From assembly GCA_900550525.1 (NCBI GenBank), contig URSN01000036.1, forward strand, positions 1 through 16,670: a stretch of 16,670 bases of DNA, written 5' to 3'. The notes under the pieces were generated by a model. The model was not told where the DNA came from. It did not search any database and saw nothing but the letters and a program-made list of their open reading frames with translations. The position numbers and the translations under genes are program-made. Source of the DNA: an uncultured Eubacteriales bacterium. GTDB taxonomy: Bacteria; Bacillota; Clostridia; Christensenellales; CAG-138. Shown here piece by piece: positions 1 to 9,704 of this stretch (position 1 is its first letter; every line of letters begins with the position of its first letter).

Positions 1-1
1 C

Positions 2-340
2 CGCCCGCTCTCGGAGGGCGGGGCGGCGCTGGAGCGGCTGTTCGCCGCGCGCGCGCCGCTCTACCGCCGCTATGCCGCCCGCCGCCTGCGCCGCCCAGGC
101 ACGCCCGCGCGCCCGGCCGGCTTTGGCGCGCCGCCCGTGCAGCCGCGCTTGAGCGCGCGCGCGCCGCAGCCCATCGCGCTCAGCGCCGGCCAGCGCGTGC
201 GGCACGGCACGTTCGGCCCCGGCACGGTATGCGCCCTGTCCGGCGGCGGGAACAATCAGATCGTGGAGATCGCGTTCGACAGCGGCGTGACAAAGAAGTT
301 CGCCGCGGCCTACGCGCCCATTACGCCGCTGGAGGAATAG
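2..340 (+). CDS. C-terminal fragment of a protein with a PcrA/UvrD-type tail domain (5' end outside window)
   Basis: The frame is open from the window edge to the stop at 338-340. Its last ~55 residues (LSAGQRVRHGTFGPGTV ... FDSGVTKKFAAAYAPI) look like the small tudor-like C-terminal domain of PcrA/UvrD helicases, which starts with a G-x-RVRH-x-x-FG-x-GTV motif and ends with a 'KK-x5-YAPI' stretch. pcrA lies directly upstream of ligA in many Bacillota, as would be the case here, so the C-terminus of pcrA is the simplest reading. However, the ~29 residues at the window edge (RPLSEGG ... LFAARAPLYRRYA) do not look like the usual pcrA end. They resemble the C-terminal part of shikimate kinases (RPL ... 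RAPLYRR-x-A). An Ala/Pro/Arg-rich linker separates the two parts. The stop is followed 24 bases later by ligA. The tail domain is clear; the identity of the whole gene is not. Confidence 0.6.
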   Translation, partial: RPLSEGGAALERLFAARAPLYRRYAARRLRRPGTPARPAGFGAPPVQPRLSARAPQPIALSAGQRVRHGTFGPGTVCALSGGGNNQIVEIAFDSGVTKKFAAAYAPITPLEE

Positions 341-3318
<2,978 letters not shown>

Positions 3319-3337
3319 AAACGATATCCGCTATGGC

Positions 3338-3366
3338 TTGTGTTGACGGCGGGAGTATGGTATGAT
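3338..3366 (+). promoter_or_regulatory. Candidate sigma-70/SigA promoter for yicC-remA-gmk-rpoZ
   Basis: A -10 element TATGAT (3361-3366) is preceded by TGG, giving an extended -10 (TGNTATGAT). A weak -35 match TTGTGT (3338-3343) lies exactly 17 bases upstream. The region (3319-3370) is distinctly AT-richer than the surrounding coding DNA. It lies ~30 bases before the yicC start, so a short leader would result. A better-looking TTGACG at 3343-3348 is only 12 bases from the -10 and is probably not the functional -35. Confidence 0.6.
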
Positions 3367-3396
3367 AAGTTGTCAATGTTCGCAGGGAGGCCGGCA

Positions 3397-4272
3397 ATGT
3401 ACAGCATGACCGGATACGGCAGGGGCAGCGCCATGCGCGACGGGCGCGAGATGACGGTGGAGATCAAGTCGGTCAACCACCGCTTTCTCGACGTGTCCAT
3501 GCGCCTGCCGCGCCACCTGACCTTTCTGGAGGATCCGCTGCGCCGCTTCCTGGGCGGGAAGCTTTCGCGCGGGCATGTGGACGTGTTCGTCAACTACCGC
3601 AACGCGCGCTCGGACGCGCGCGCCGTGCGCATCAATACGGCGCTGCTTGGCGCGTATCTGAGCGAGGCGCGGCAGGCGGCGGCGGAGCTTTCGCTGCCGG
3701 ACGACATCGGGCTCAGCTCGGCGCTGCGCCTGCCGGACGTGACGGAGATCACCGAGGCGGAGGAGGACCGCGAGGCGGTCCTGGCGCTGTGCCTGGAGGC
3801 GGCGGAGACCGCGGCGCATGAGCTGATCGGGATGCGCCGTCTGGAGGGGGAACGGCTGCGGGCGGACCTTACCGGCCGCCTCGACGCGGTCGAGGCGCTC
3901 ATGGAGCGGGTCGCCGCGCGCGCGCCGCTGGTGGTGGAGGAGTACCGGGACAAGCTCGACGAGCGGATCGGCAAGATCCTGCAAACGGGCGAGATTGACC
4001 GGACGCGCCTTGCCACGGAGGTGGCGCTGTTCGCCGACCGCGCCAGCATTGACGAGGAGATCGTGCGGCTCAGGAGCCATATCGAGCAGGCGCGCCTGCT
4101 CATGGCGGGGGAGGAGCCTGCCGGGCGCAAGCTCGATTTCGTGGTGCAGGAGATGAACCGCGAGTTCAATACCATCGGCAGCAAGGCCAACGACGCGTCG
4201 CTGACGGCGTGCGTCCTGGCCGGAAAAAACGAGATCGAAAAAATAAGAGAGCAGGTGCAAAACATCGAATGA
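3397..4272 (+). CDS. yicC: YicC/YloC family endoribonuclease
   Basis: A 291-residue protein with both ends of the family intact: the N-terminal MTGYGR motif, followed by a segment with [10 protein letters not shown] and LPRHL, and the C-terminal signature [18 protein letters not shown] ... [15 protein letters not shown] (the DUF1732 region). E. coli YicC is reported to be an endoribonuclease linked to small-RNA turnover and stationary-phase growth; the B. subtilis relative is YloC. The start at 3397 is chosen because MYSMTGYG is the conserved N-terminus and GGGAGG (3385-3390) lies six bases upstream. In-frame codons further upstream would add a non-conserved extension running through the promoter. 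The stop overlaps the remA start (ATGA). Confidence 0.93.
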   Translation: MYSMTGYGRGSAMRDGREMTVEIKSVNHRFLDVSMRLPRHLTFLEDPLRRFLGGKLSRGHVDVFVNYRNARSDARAVRINTALLGAYLSEARQAAAELSLPDDIGLSSALRLPDVTEITEAEEDREAVLALCLEAAETAAHELIGMRRLEGERLRADLTGRLDAVEALMERVAARAPLVVEEYRDKLDERIGKILQTGEIDRTRLATEVALFADRASIDEEIVRLRSHIEQARLLMAGEEPAGRKLDFVVQEMNREFNTIGSKANDASLTACVLAGKNEIEKIREQVQNIE

Positions 4273-4550
4273 AGTACACAGGAACTGGCCTCAGGCTCGT
4301 CAACATCGGCTTTGGCAACATCGTAGCGGCAGACCGGCTCATCGCCATCGTCAGCCCGGAGAGCGCGCCCATCCGGCGGCTCATCCAGGAGGCGCGTGAG
4401 GACGGCCGCCTGGTGGACGGGACGTGCGGGCGCCGCACGCGCGCGGTGGTCGTGATGGACAGCGGCCATGTGGTGCTGTCGGCCATCCAGCCCGAGACGG
4501 TCGCAAACCGGCTCGACACGCCGGGCGCAGGCGCGGACGACGCGGACTGA
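4269..4550 (+). CDS. remA: RemA-family DNA-binding regulator (DUF370)
   Basis: A 93-residue protein very close to B. subtilis RemA (YlzA). The core includes [20 protein letters not shown] (12-31), the [14 protein letters not shown] block (54-67) and [12 protein letters not shown] (71-82). RemA activates matrix and osmoprotection genes in B. subtilis and assembles into ring-shaped oligomers that wrap DNA; basic residues matching R23 and R55/R56 here are implicated in DNA binding. Compared with B. subtilis there are a few extra N-terminal residues and a short acidic tail ([11 protein letters not shown]). The ATG overlaps the yicC stop, so translation is probably coupled. Gene order yicC-remA-gmk-rpoZ is a standard Bacillota cluster. 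Confidence 0.95.
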   Translation: MKYTGTGLRLVNIGFGNIVAADRLIAIVSPESAPIRRLIQEAREDGRLVDGTCGRRTRAVVVMDSGHVVLSAIQPETVANRLDTPGAGADDAD

Positions 4551-4587
4551 CCTTCGCGCCGGGCGCTTTTTGGGAGGATCTTTTGGG

Positions 4588-5220
4588 ATGAACAATCACC
4601 AGCGCGAGGGGCTGCTCCTCGTGGTATCCGGCCCGGCCGGCGTGGGCAAGGGCACGATCGACCGCGCGCTGCTGGAGCGCAACGCCGGCATGCGCCTGTC
4701 CGTTTCCGCCACGACGCGGCCGCCGCGCCCGGGCGAGATCGACGGGGTGCATTACTTCTTCATCTCGGAGGATCGCTTCCGGGAGATGGTGGACCGGGGC
4801 GAATTCCTCGAATACGTGCGCGTGTTCAACCTGCATTATTACGGGACGCCGCGCAGCTTCGTGGAGGAGGAGATCGCCAGCGGCCGCGACGTGCTGCTCG
4901 AGATCGACGTGCAGGGCGCCATGCGCGTGCGCGAGACGTATCCCGAGGCGGTGCTCGTGTTCGTGGCTCCGCCGTCGATGGGCAAGCTCAAGTCGCGCCT
5001 GATCGGCCGCGGCACGGAAACGCCGGAGGCCGTCGAACGGCGGTTTGAAACGGCGTTTGCGGAGCTGGCCTATATGGATAAGTACGACTACATCGTCGTC
5101 AACGACGTGCTGGATGTGGCCATCGGGCACATCCAGCACATCATCGACGCGGAGAAGTGCCGTAGCAGCCGCTCCGGCGCTTTGATCAACAGACTGCTGG
5201 AAGGGAAGGACCGCCCATGA
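4588..5220 (+). CDS. gmk: Guanylate kinase
   Basis: Guanylate kinase (210 residues) converts GMP to GDP with ATP, an essential step in guanine nucleotide and (p)ppGpp pool supply. The P-loop is GPAGVGKGT (15-23). The GMP-binding region is also clear: SVSATTRPPRPGEIDGVHYFF (38-58) and GEFLEYVRVFNLHYYGTP, followed by the DVLLEIDVQGA Walker-B-like strand. The ATG at 4588 is preceded by GGGAGG at 4572-4577 and follows the remA stop by 37 bases. The longer in-frame extension upstream lies inside remA and is not conserved. The stop overlaps the rpoZ start (ATGA). Confidence 0.97.
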   Translation: MNNHQREGLLLVVSGPAGVGKGTIDRALLERNAGMRLSVSATTRPPRPGEIDGVHYFFISEDRFREMVDRGEFLEYVRVFNLHYYGTPRSFVEEEIASGRDVLLEIDVQGAMRVRETYPEAVLVFVAPPSMGKLKSRLIGRGTETPEAVERRFETAFAELAYMDKYDYIVVNDVLDVAIGHIQHIIDAEKCRSSRSGALINRLLEGKDRP

Positions 5221-5429
5221 TCAACCAACCGCTCAATACGCTCGTGGAGAAGGCGGGCTGCCGTTACATGCTCGTCACGGCCGTCGCGCAGCGCGCGCGC
5301 CAGCTTCAGGCCGATCCGGACCGGCTGGGCGAGCGGAACCCCGTCTCCGTCGCGGTGGAGGAGCTGTACAACGACGAGCTGACGCTCGACTATCCCAGGG
5401 AATTTTATAAGGAAGAGCAGCCGGAGTAA
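5217..5429 (+). CDS. rpoZ: RNA polymerase omega subunit
   Basis: A 70-residue omega subunit, which helps assemble and stabilise RNA polymerase by binding the beta' subunit. The conserved core is visible as CRYMLVTAVAQRARQLQ (15-31; family pattern SRYxLVxxxAKRARQ), followed by NPVSVAVEEL (41-50). The ATG overlaps the gmk stop, the usual coupling seen in Bacillota. In this family an aspartate or serine commonly precedes the Arg-Tyr pair; here it is GCRY. Confidence 0.92.
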   Translation: MINQPLNTLVEKAGCRYMLVTAVAQRARQLQADPDRLGERNPVSVAVEELYNDELTLDYPREFYKEEQPE

Positions 5430-5461
5430 CGCGCCGGCGCAACGGACCAGGCCGCGCCCGC

Positions 5462-5493
5462 CGCGCCGCCGTTGGCGGCGCGACGTGTATTTT
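5462..5493 (+). terminator. GC hairpin between rpoZ and priA, possible weak terminator or attenuator
   Basis: A perfect 9-bp inverted repeat (5462-5470 and 5474-5482) with a GTT loop is followed by a short T-rich stretch (TATTTT at 5488-5493). The stem is strong, but the T tract starts five bases after it and is short, so full termination is doubtful. It may attenuate transcription from the gmk-rpoZ unit into priA. It ends ~18 bases before the priA Shine-Dalgarno site. Confidence 0.35.
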
Positions 5494-5525
5494 GGGGCGC
5501 GCCGGAGGGGAAGGAGGGCCGCCGC

Positions 5526-7784
5526 GTGTACGCACGCGTCCTGATCGATATCGCGCATACGGAGATCGACCGGCTCTTCACCTACCGCATCCCGGAGGGG
5601 ATGGAGGCGGCGCCGGGCATGCACGTGCTCGCGCCGTTCGGCCGCGGCAACGCGCCAAAGGAAGGCTTTGTGATCGAGGTGACGGACGCGGCGGACGGGC
5701 CGGGCCCGTTCAAGGCGCTGCTGCGCGCGCTCGAGCCGTATCCGGTTCTGCTCGGCGAGCAGATCGAACTGGCGCGCTGGATGCAGCGCAGCTACATCTG
5801 CCTGCTGGTGGACGCGCTGCGGCTGATGATCCCCGCGCAGATGCGCGGCGGCCGCGTGCACGAGAAGGTGACGCGCACGGTCGCGCTCGCGCCGGGGCTG
5901 GACGTGCCGGCGGCGCTTAAGTCGCTGTGCGCGGCAGCCGGCAGGCCGCGCGCGCCGCAACAGAACGCGGTGCTCAGCCGCCTAGCCGGCTGCGGCGTGG
6001 AGATGGCCATGTCCGCCCTTGCCGTGCTCGTGCCGGGGGCGGCCGCCGCCGTGGCGGCGCTCGCGCGGCGCGGCTATGTGGTCGAGGCCGGCCGCGTCAC
6101 GTTCCGCCGCCCGCCGGATGCGGCTGTGGAGCCGCCCGCGCCGCCGCCCGCGCTCACCGGGGCGCAGTCGCGCGCCGTGGCGGCGGTGGCGGAGGCCATG
6201 GAGGGCGATGGCGGCACGTTTTTGCTGCACGGCGTGACCGGCAGCGGCAAGACGGAGGTATACCTGCGCTGCATCGAGCAATGCCTGCGCCTTGGGAAGC
6301 AGGCCATCGTGCTCGTGCCGGAGATCGCGCTCACGCCGCAGACGGTGGGGCGCTTCCGCGCGCGCTTTTCCGACGGGATCGCCGTGCTGCACAGCCGGCT
6401 CAGCGCCGGCGAACGCTTTGACGAGTGGCGGCGCATCCGCCTGGGCGCGGCGCGCGTGGCCGTGGGCGCGCGCAGCGCGGTGTTCGCGCCGTTTGACAAC
6501 CTGGGCCTGATCGTCGTGGACGAGGAGCACGAGGGCAGCTATCAGAGCGAGAGCGCCCCGCGCTACCACGCCGTGGAGGTCGCGCAGCGCCGCGCGCAGG
6601 CGGCGGGCGCGCCGCTGCTGCTGGGCAGCGCCACGCCGTCGCTGCTGACCTATTTTCGCGCCTGTTCCGGCCGCTACCGCCTGCTGGAGCTGCCCGAGCG
6701 CGTCATGCGCCGGCCGCTGCCGGCGGTGGAGGTCGTGGACATGCGCGAGGAGTTCCTCTCCGGCAACAACGGCATCTTTTCGGGGCGGCTTGTCTCGCTG
6801 CTGGGCGAATGCCTGGAGACGGGGCGGCAGGCGATGCTGTTCATGAACCGGCGCGGGTATTCCACGTTCGTCTCCTGCCGCGCGTGCGGCAGCGTGGTGC
6901 AGTGCCCCAACTGCGACGTGTCCATGACGTACCACAAGGCGGACCAGCGGCTCCGCTGCCATTTTTGCGGCGCGAGCGCGCCGGTGCCCGCGCGCTGCCC
7001 GGTGTGCGGCAAGCCGGTCATCAAGTATTTCGGCATCGGCACCGAGCAGGTGGAGGAGCAGCTGCACGCGCTCTTCCCCGGGGCGCGGGCGCTGCGCATG
7101 GATACGGATACCATGCGCGGGCGGGACGCGCACGCGCGCCTGCTCGAAGCGTTCGCCGCCGGGGAGGCGCAGGTGCTCATCGGCACGCAGATGATCGCCA
7201 AGGGGCACGATTTCCCCAACGTCACGCTCGTGGGCGTGGTCGCGGCGGATGCGACGCTGTGCATCCCGGATTACCGCAGCGCCGAGCGCGCGTTCCAGCT
7301 GCTCACGCAGGTGTCCGGCCGCGCCGGGCGGGACGAGGCGCCCGGGCGCGTGGTCGTGCAGACGTACCAGCCGGGGCACCCGGTCATCCGCTTTGCGCGC
7401 GCGCACGATTACCGGGGCTTCTATCAGTATGAGATGCTCGAGCGGCGCAAGGCGCTGCTGCCGCCGTATTCGCTGTTTGTGCGCATCCTCTTCTCCGGGC
7501 GGGACGAGGCGGCGCTCGAGGCGGCGGGCGAGCGCTACGGCCGGGAGCTCGAGCGGGAGCTCCTTGCGCTGCTGGGAGAGGAGGGCGCGCAGGATCTGCT
7601 GCTGCTCGTGCCCTCGCCCGCGCCCATCCGCAAAAAGCAGGGCGCGTACCGCTACCAGGTGCTCGTCAAGCTGCTGCGCACAAAGCGCACCGCGGCGGCG
7701 ATCCGCCTGATCTATGCGTTTGCCGCGGCACACCGCAGCGAGCTGTTCGCGCAGCTGGAGGTCAATCCGCAGGACATGTTCTGA
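5526..7784 (+). CDS. priA: Primosomal replication-restart helicase PriA
   Basis: PriA (752 residues) recognises stalled forks and reloads the replicative helicase; it is a superfamily 2 3'-to-5' helicase. Visible parts: the N-terminal DNA-binding region (YARVLIDIA ... FTYRIPEGM), a winged-helix region (~115-195), Walker A GVTGSGKT (236-243), the DEEH box (332-335), GSATPS (367-372), eight zinc-binding cysteines in four pairs (C451/454, 460/463, 478/481, 491/494), IGTQMIAKGHDFPNVTLV and motif VI QVSGRAGR (595-602). The start is GTG at 5526 because an ideal AAGGAGG (5511-5517) lies eight bases upstream and the family begins at this point. coaBC, which often separates rpoZ and priA in Bacillota, is missing, and def/fmt do not follow. 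Confidence 0.95.
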   Translation: MYARVLIDIAHTEIDRLFTYRIPEGMEAAPGMHVLAPFGRGNAPKEGFVIEVTDAADGPGPFKALLRALEPYPVLLGEQIELARWMQRSYICLLVDALRLMIPAQMRGGRVHEKVTRTVALAPGLDVPAALKSLCAAAGRPRAPQQNAVLSRLAGCGVEMAMSALAVLVPGAAAAVAALARRGYVVEAGRVTFRRPPDAAVEPPAPPPALTGAQSRAVAAVAEAMEGDGGTFLLHGVTGSGKTEVYLRCIEQCLRLGKQAIVLVPEIALTPQTVGRFRARFSDGIAVLHSRLSAGERFDEWRRIRLGAARVAVGARSAVFAPFDNLGLIVVDEEHEGSYQSESAPRYHAVEVAQRRAQAAGAPLLLGSATPSLLTYFRACSGRYRLLELPERVMRRPLPAVEVVDMREEFLSGNNGIFSGRLVSLLGECLETGRQAMLFMNRRGYSTFVSCRACGSVVQCPNCDVSMTYHKADQRLRCHFCGASAPVPARCPVCGKPVIKYFGIGTEQVEEQLHALFPGARALRMDTDTMRGRDAHARLLEAFAAGEAQVLIGTQMIAKGHDFPNVTLVGVVAADATLCIPDYRSAERAFQLLTQVSGRAGRDEAPGRVVVQTYQPGHPVIRFARAHDYRGFYQYEMLERRKALLPPYSLFVRILFSGRDEAALEAAGERYGRELERELLALLGEEGAQDLLLLVPSPAPIRKKQGAYRYQVLVKLLRTKRTAAAIRLIYAFAAAHRSELFAQLEVNPQDMF

Positions 7785-7856
7785 GCGCGCCGCGCCTGTA
7801 TGTTTATTATTGAAGGGGGAGAAACGGTTTGCGCGCCCCGCGCGCGGGAGGAGGGT

Positions 7857-9704
7857 ATGGAACAGCAACCGCAGGCAAGGGAGGCCGGCGCGAGAAAGCC
7901 GGCCGTGGACTGGAAGCTCATCGGGAGCCTCGCCGCAGGCGTAAAACACCACCTCGCGTGGGCCGCCGTGTGCGTGCTGCTGGCGGTGTGCGCCTCCTAT
8001 GCCATTCCGTTTGTCACGAGCTTCACGCTCGACTATGTGATCCGGGGCGACGCGTCCGGCCTGCGCCTGCCGGCGTGGCTGCTCGCGTGGCTGGATGCGC
8101 TCGGCGGGCGGGACTATCTCGTGTCGCACCTGTACCTGTGCGCCATCGCGCTGGTGCTGCTCACGGCGCTCAACGGCCTGTTCACCTTCCTGCGGCGGCG
8201 TGAGGCCGCCTACGCGGCCGAGGGCAGGACGCGCTCGCTGCGCGACCGGCTCTACCGGCACCTGGAGGACGTTCCCTACGATTTCCACATGCATGTGAGC
8301 ACGGGCGACCTGGTGCAGCGCTGCACGTCGGATGTGAACACGGTGCGCCGCTTCGTCGTCATGCAGCTGATGGAGGTCGTGCGCACGCTCACCATGGTCG
8401 TGGTCGCGGTGGCCGTGATGTTCTCCATCCATCCGGTCATGGCGCTCATCTCCATGGCGATGATGCCGCTTCTGACGCTCAGCTCGTTCATCTACTTCAA
8501 GTTCGTCCGGCGCTATTTCATCGCCTCGGACGAGGCGGAGGGCCGCCTGTCCACCATGCTGCAGGAGAACCTGACGGGCATCCGCGTGGTGCGCGCGTTC
8601 GGGCAGCAGCGCGCGCAGCTGGACCGGTTCACGCGATTGGACGCGGACTACCGGGACAAGACCTACCGCCTCTCGCGGCTGCTGGCGTTCTACTGGGGCG
8701 GGTCGGACTGCGCCGGGTATCTGCAGATCGCGCTCTCGCTCGTGGCGGGCGTGCTGTTCGTCGTGCACGGGGATTTCACGCTCGGCAACGTGACGCTGTT
8801 CACCACCTACACCGGCATGCTGACCTGGCCGGTGCGGCAGCTCGGGCGCATCCTGGCGGATATGGGCAAGGCGGCGGTGTCGCTGGGCCGGCTCAACGAG
8901 ATCCTCTCCGCCCCGGTGGAGACGGAGCCGGGCCATGCGCTCAGGCCGGACCTCAACGGGGACATCGTGTTCGACCATGTATGCTTTGGCTACGACCGCT
9001 TTGATGACGTGCTCAGCGACGTCAGCTTCACCATACACCCGGGCGAGACGGTCGGCATCCTCGGCTCGACCGGCTCGGGCAAGTCGAGCCTGGTGCAGCT
9101 GCTGCAGCGGCTCTACCGGGTGACGGCGGGGCGCATCCTGATCAACGGCACGAACATCGACGACATCGAGCACGGGTACCTCAGGCGCAACGTGGGCATC
9201 GTGCTGCAGGAGCCGTTCCTGTACGCGAGGACGATCCTGGAGAACATCCGCATCGTCGATCCTGACGCGCCGCTCGAGCAGGTGTATCAGGCGGCGCGCG
9301 CGGCCTCCGTGCACGACGTGATCGATTCGTTCGAGCAGGGGTACGATACGCTCGTGGGCGAGCGCGGCGTGACGCTCTCGGGCGGGCAGCAGCAGCGCGT
9401 GGCCATCGCGCGCACGCTGATGCAGCGCGCGCCCATCCTGATCTTTGACGATTCCATGAGCGCCGTGGACACGGAGACGGACGCGGCCATCCGCGGCGCG
9501 CTGCACGCGCTGCGGCGCGGCGGCGTGACCATCCTCATCTCGCACCGCATCACCACGCTGTGCGAGGCGGACCGCATCCTCGTGCTCGACGGCGGGCGGC
9601 TCGTGCAGGAGGGGACGCACGGCGAGCTGATGGCGCAGGACGGGCTCTACCGGCGCATTGCGGACATCCAGGACATGCAGGCGGAAGGAGGCGGCACGGC
9701 GTGA
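7857..9704 (+). CDS. ABC exporter half-transporter, degenerate-site subunit (BmrC/TM287-like)
   Basis: A 615-residue type IV ABC exporter half: a transmembrane domain (~20-340, spans near 33-60, 90-112, 170-190, 195-215, 285-305) fused to a nucleotide-binding domain (~368-610). Motifs: Walker A GSTGSGKSS (403-411), Q-loop near Q451, canonical signature LSGGQ (507-511), Walker B ending in D531 with aspartate D532 where the catalytic glutamate normally sits, and H-loop H563. Asp in that position marks the non-hydrolysing site of heterodimeric exporters such as BmrCD or TM287/288. The ATG at 7857 follows GGGAGG at 7846-7851. Its stop overlaps the partner gene (GTGA). The substrate is unknown; family members move drugs, lipids or peptides. 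Confidence 0.92.
   Translation: MEQQPQAREAGARKPAVDWKLIGSLAAGVKHHLAWAAVCVLLAVCASYAIPFVTSFTLDYVIRGDASGLRLPAWLLAWLDALGGRDYLVSHLYLCAIALVLLTALNGLFTFLRRREAAYAAEGRTRSLRDRLYRHLEDVPYDFHMHVSTGDLVQRCTSDVNTVRRFVVMQLMEVVRTLTMVVVAVAVMFSIHPVMALISMAMMPLLTLSSFIYFKFVRRYFIASDEAEGRLSTMLQENLTGIRVVRAFGQQRAQLDRFTRLDADYRDKTYRLSRLLAFYWGGSDCAGYLQIALSLVAGVLFVVHGDFTLGNVTLFTTYTGMLTWPVRQLGRILADMGKAAVSLGRLNEILSAPVETEPGHALRPDLNGDIVFDHVCFGYDRFDDVLSDVSFTIHPGETVGILGSTGSGKSSLVQLLQRLYRVTAGRILINGTNIDDIEHGYLRRNVGIVLQEPFLYARTILENIRIVDPDAPLEQVYQAARAASVHDVIDSFEQGYDTLVGERGVTLSGGQQQRVAIARTLMQRAPILIFDDSMSAVDTETDAAIRGALHALRRGGVTILISHRITTLCEADRILVLDGGRLVQEGTHGELMAQDGLYRRIADIQDMQAEGGGTA

Noticed and set aside
7801..7820. AT-rich TGTTTATTAT before the first ABC gene as a promoter
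   Set aside because: TATTAT (7805-7810) is a fair -10, but no acceptable -35 occurs 16-18 bases upstream, so it is not reported as a feature.
7831..7843. GCGCG/CGCGC hairpin just before the Shine-Dalgarno site of the first ABC gene
   Set aside because: Alternating GC runs of this kind are frequent by chance here; there is no T tract and no second structure suggesting a riboswitch.
5982..9620. A 1212-codon open frame on the - strand opposite priA and the first ABC gene
   Set aside because: It is an open shadow frame caused by high GC content. The protein is rich in Arg, His, Ala and Gln without recognisable domains, and it covers two clear + strand genes.
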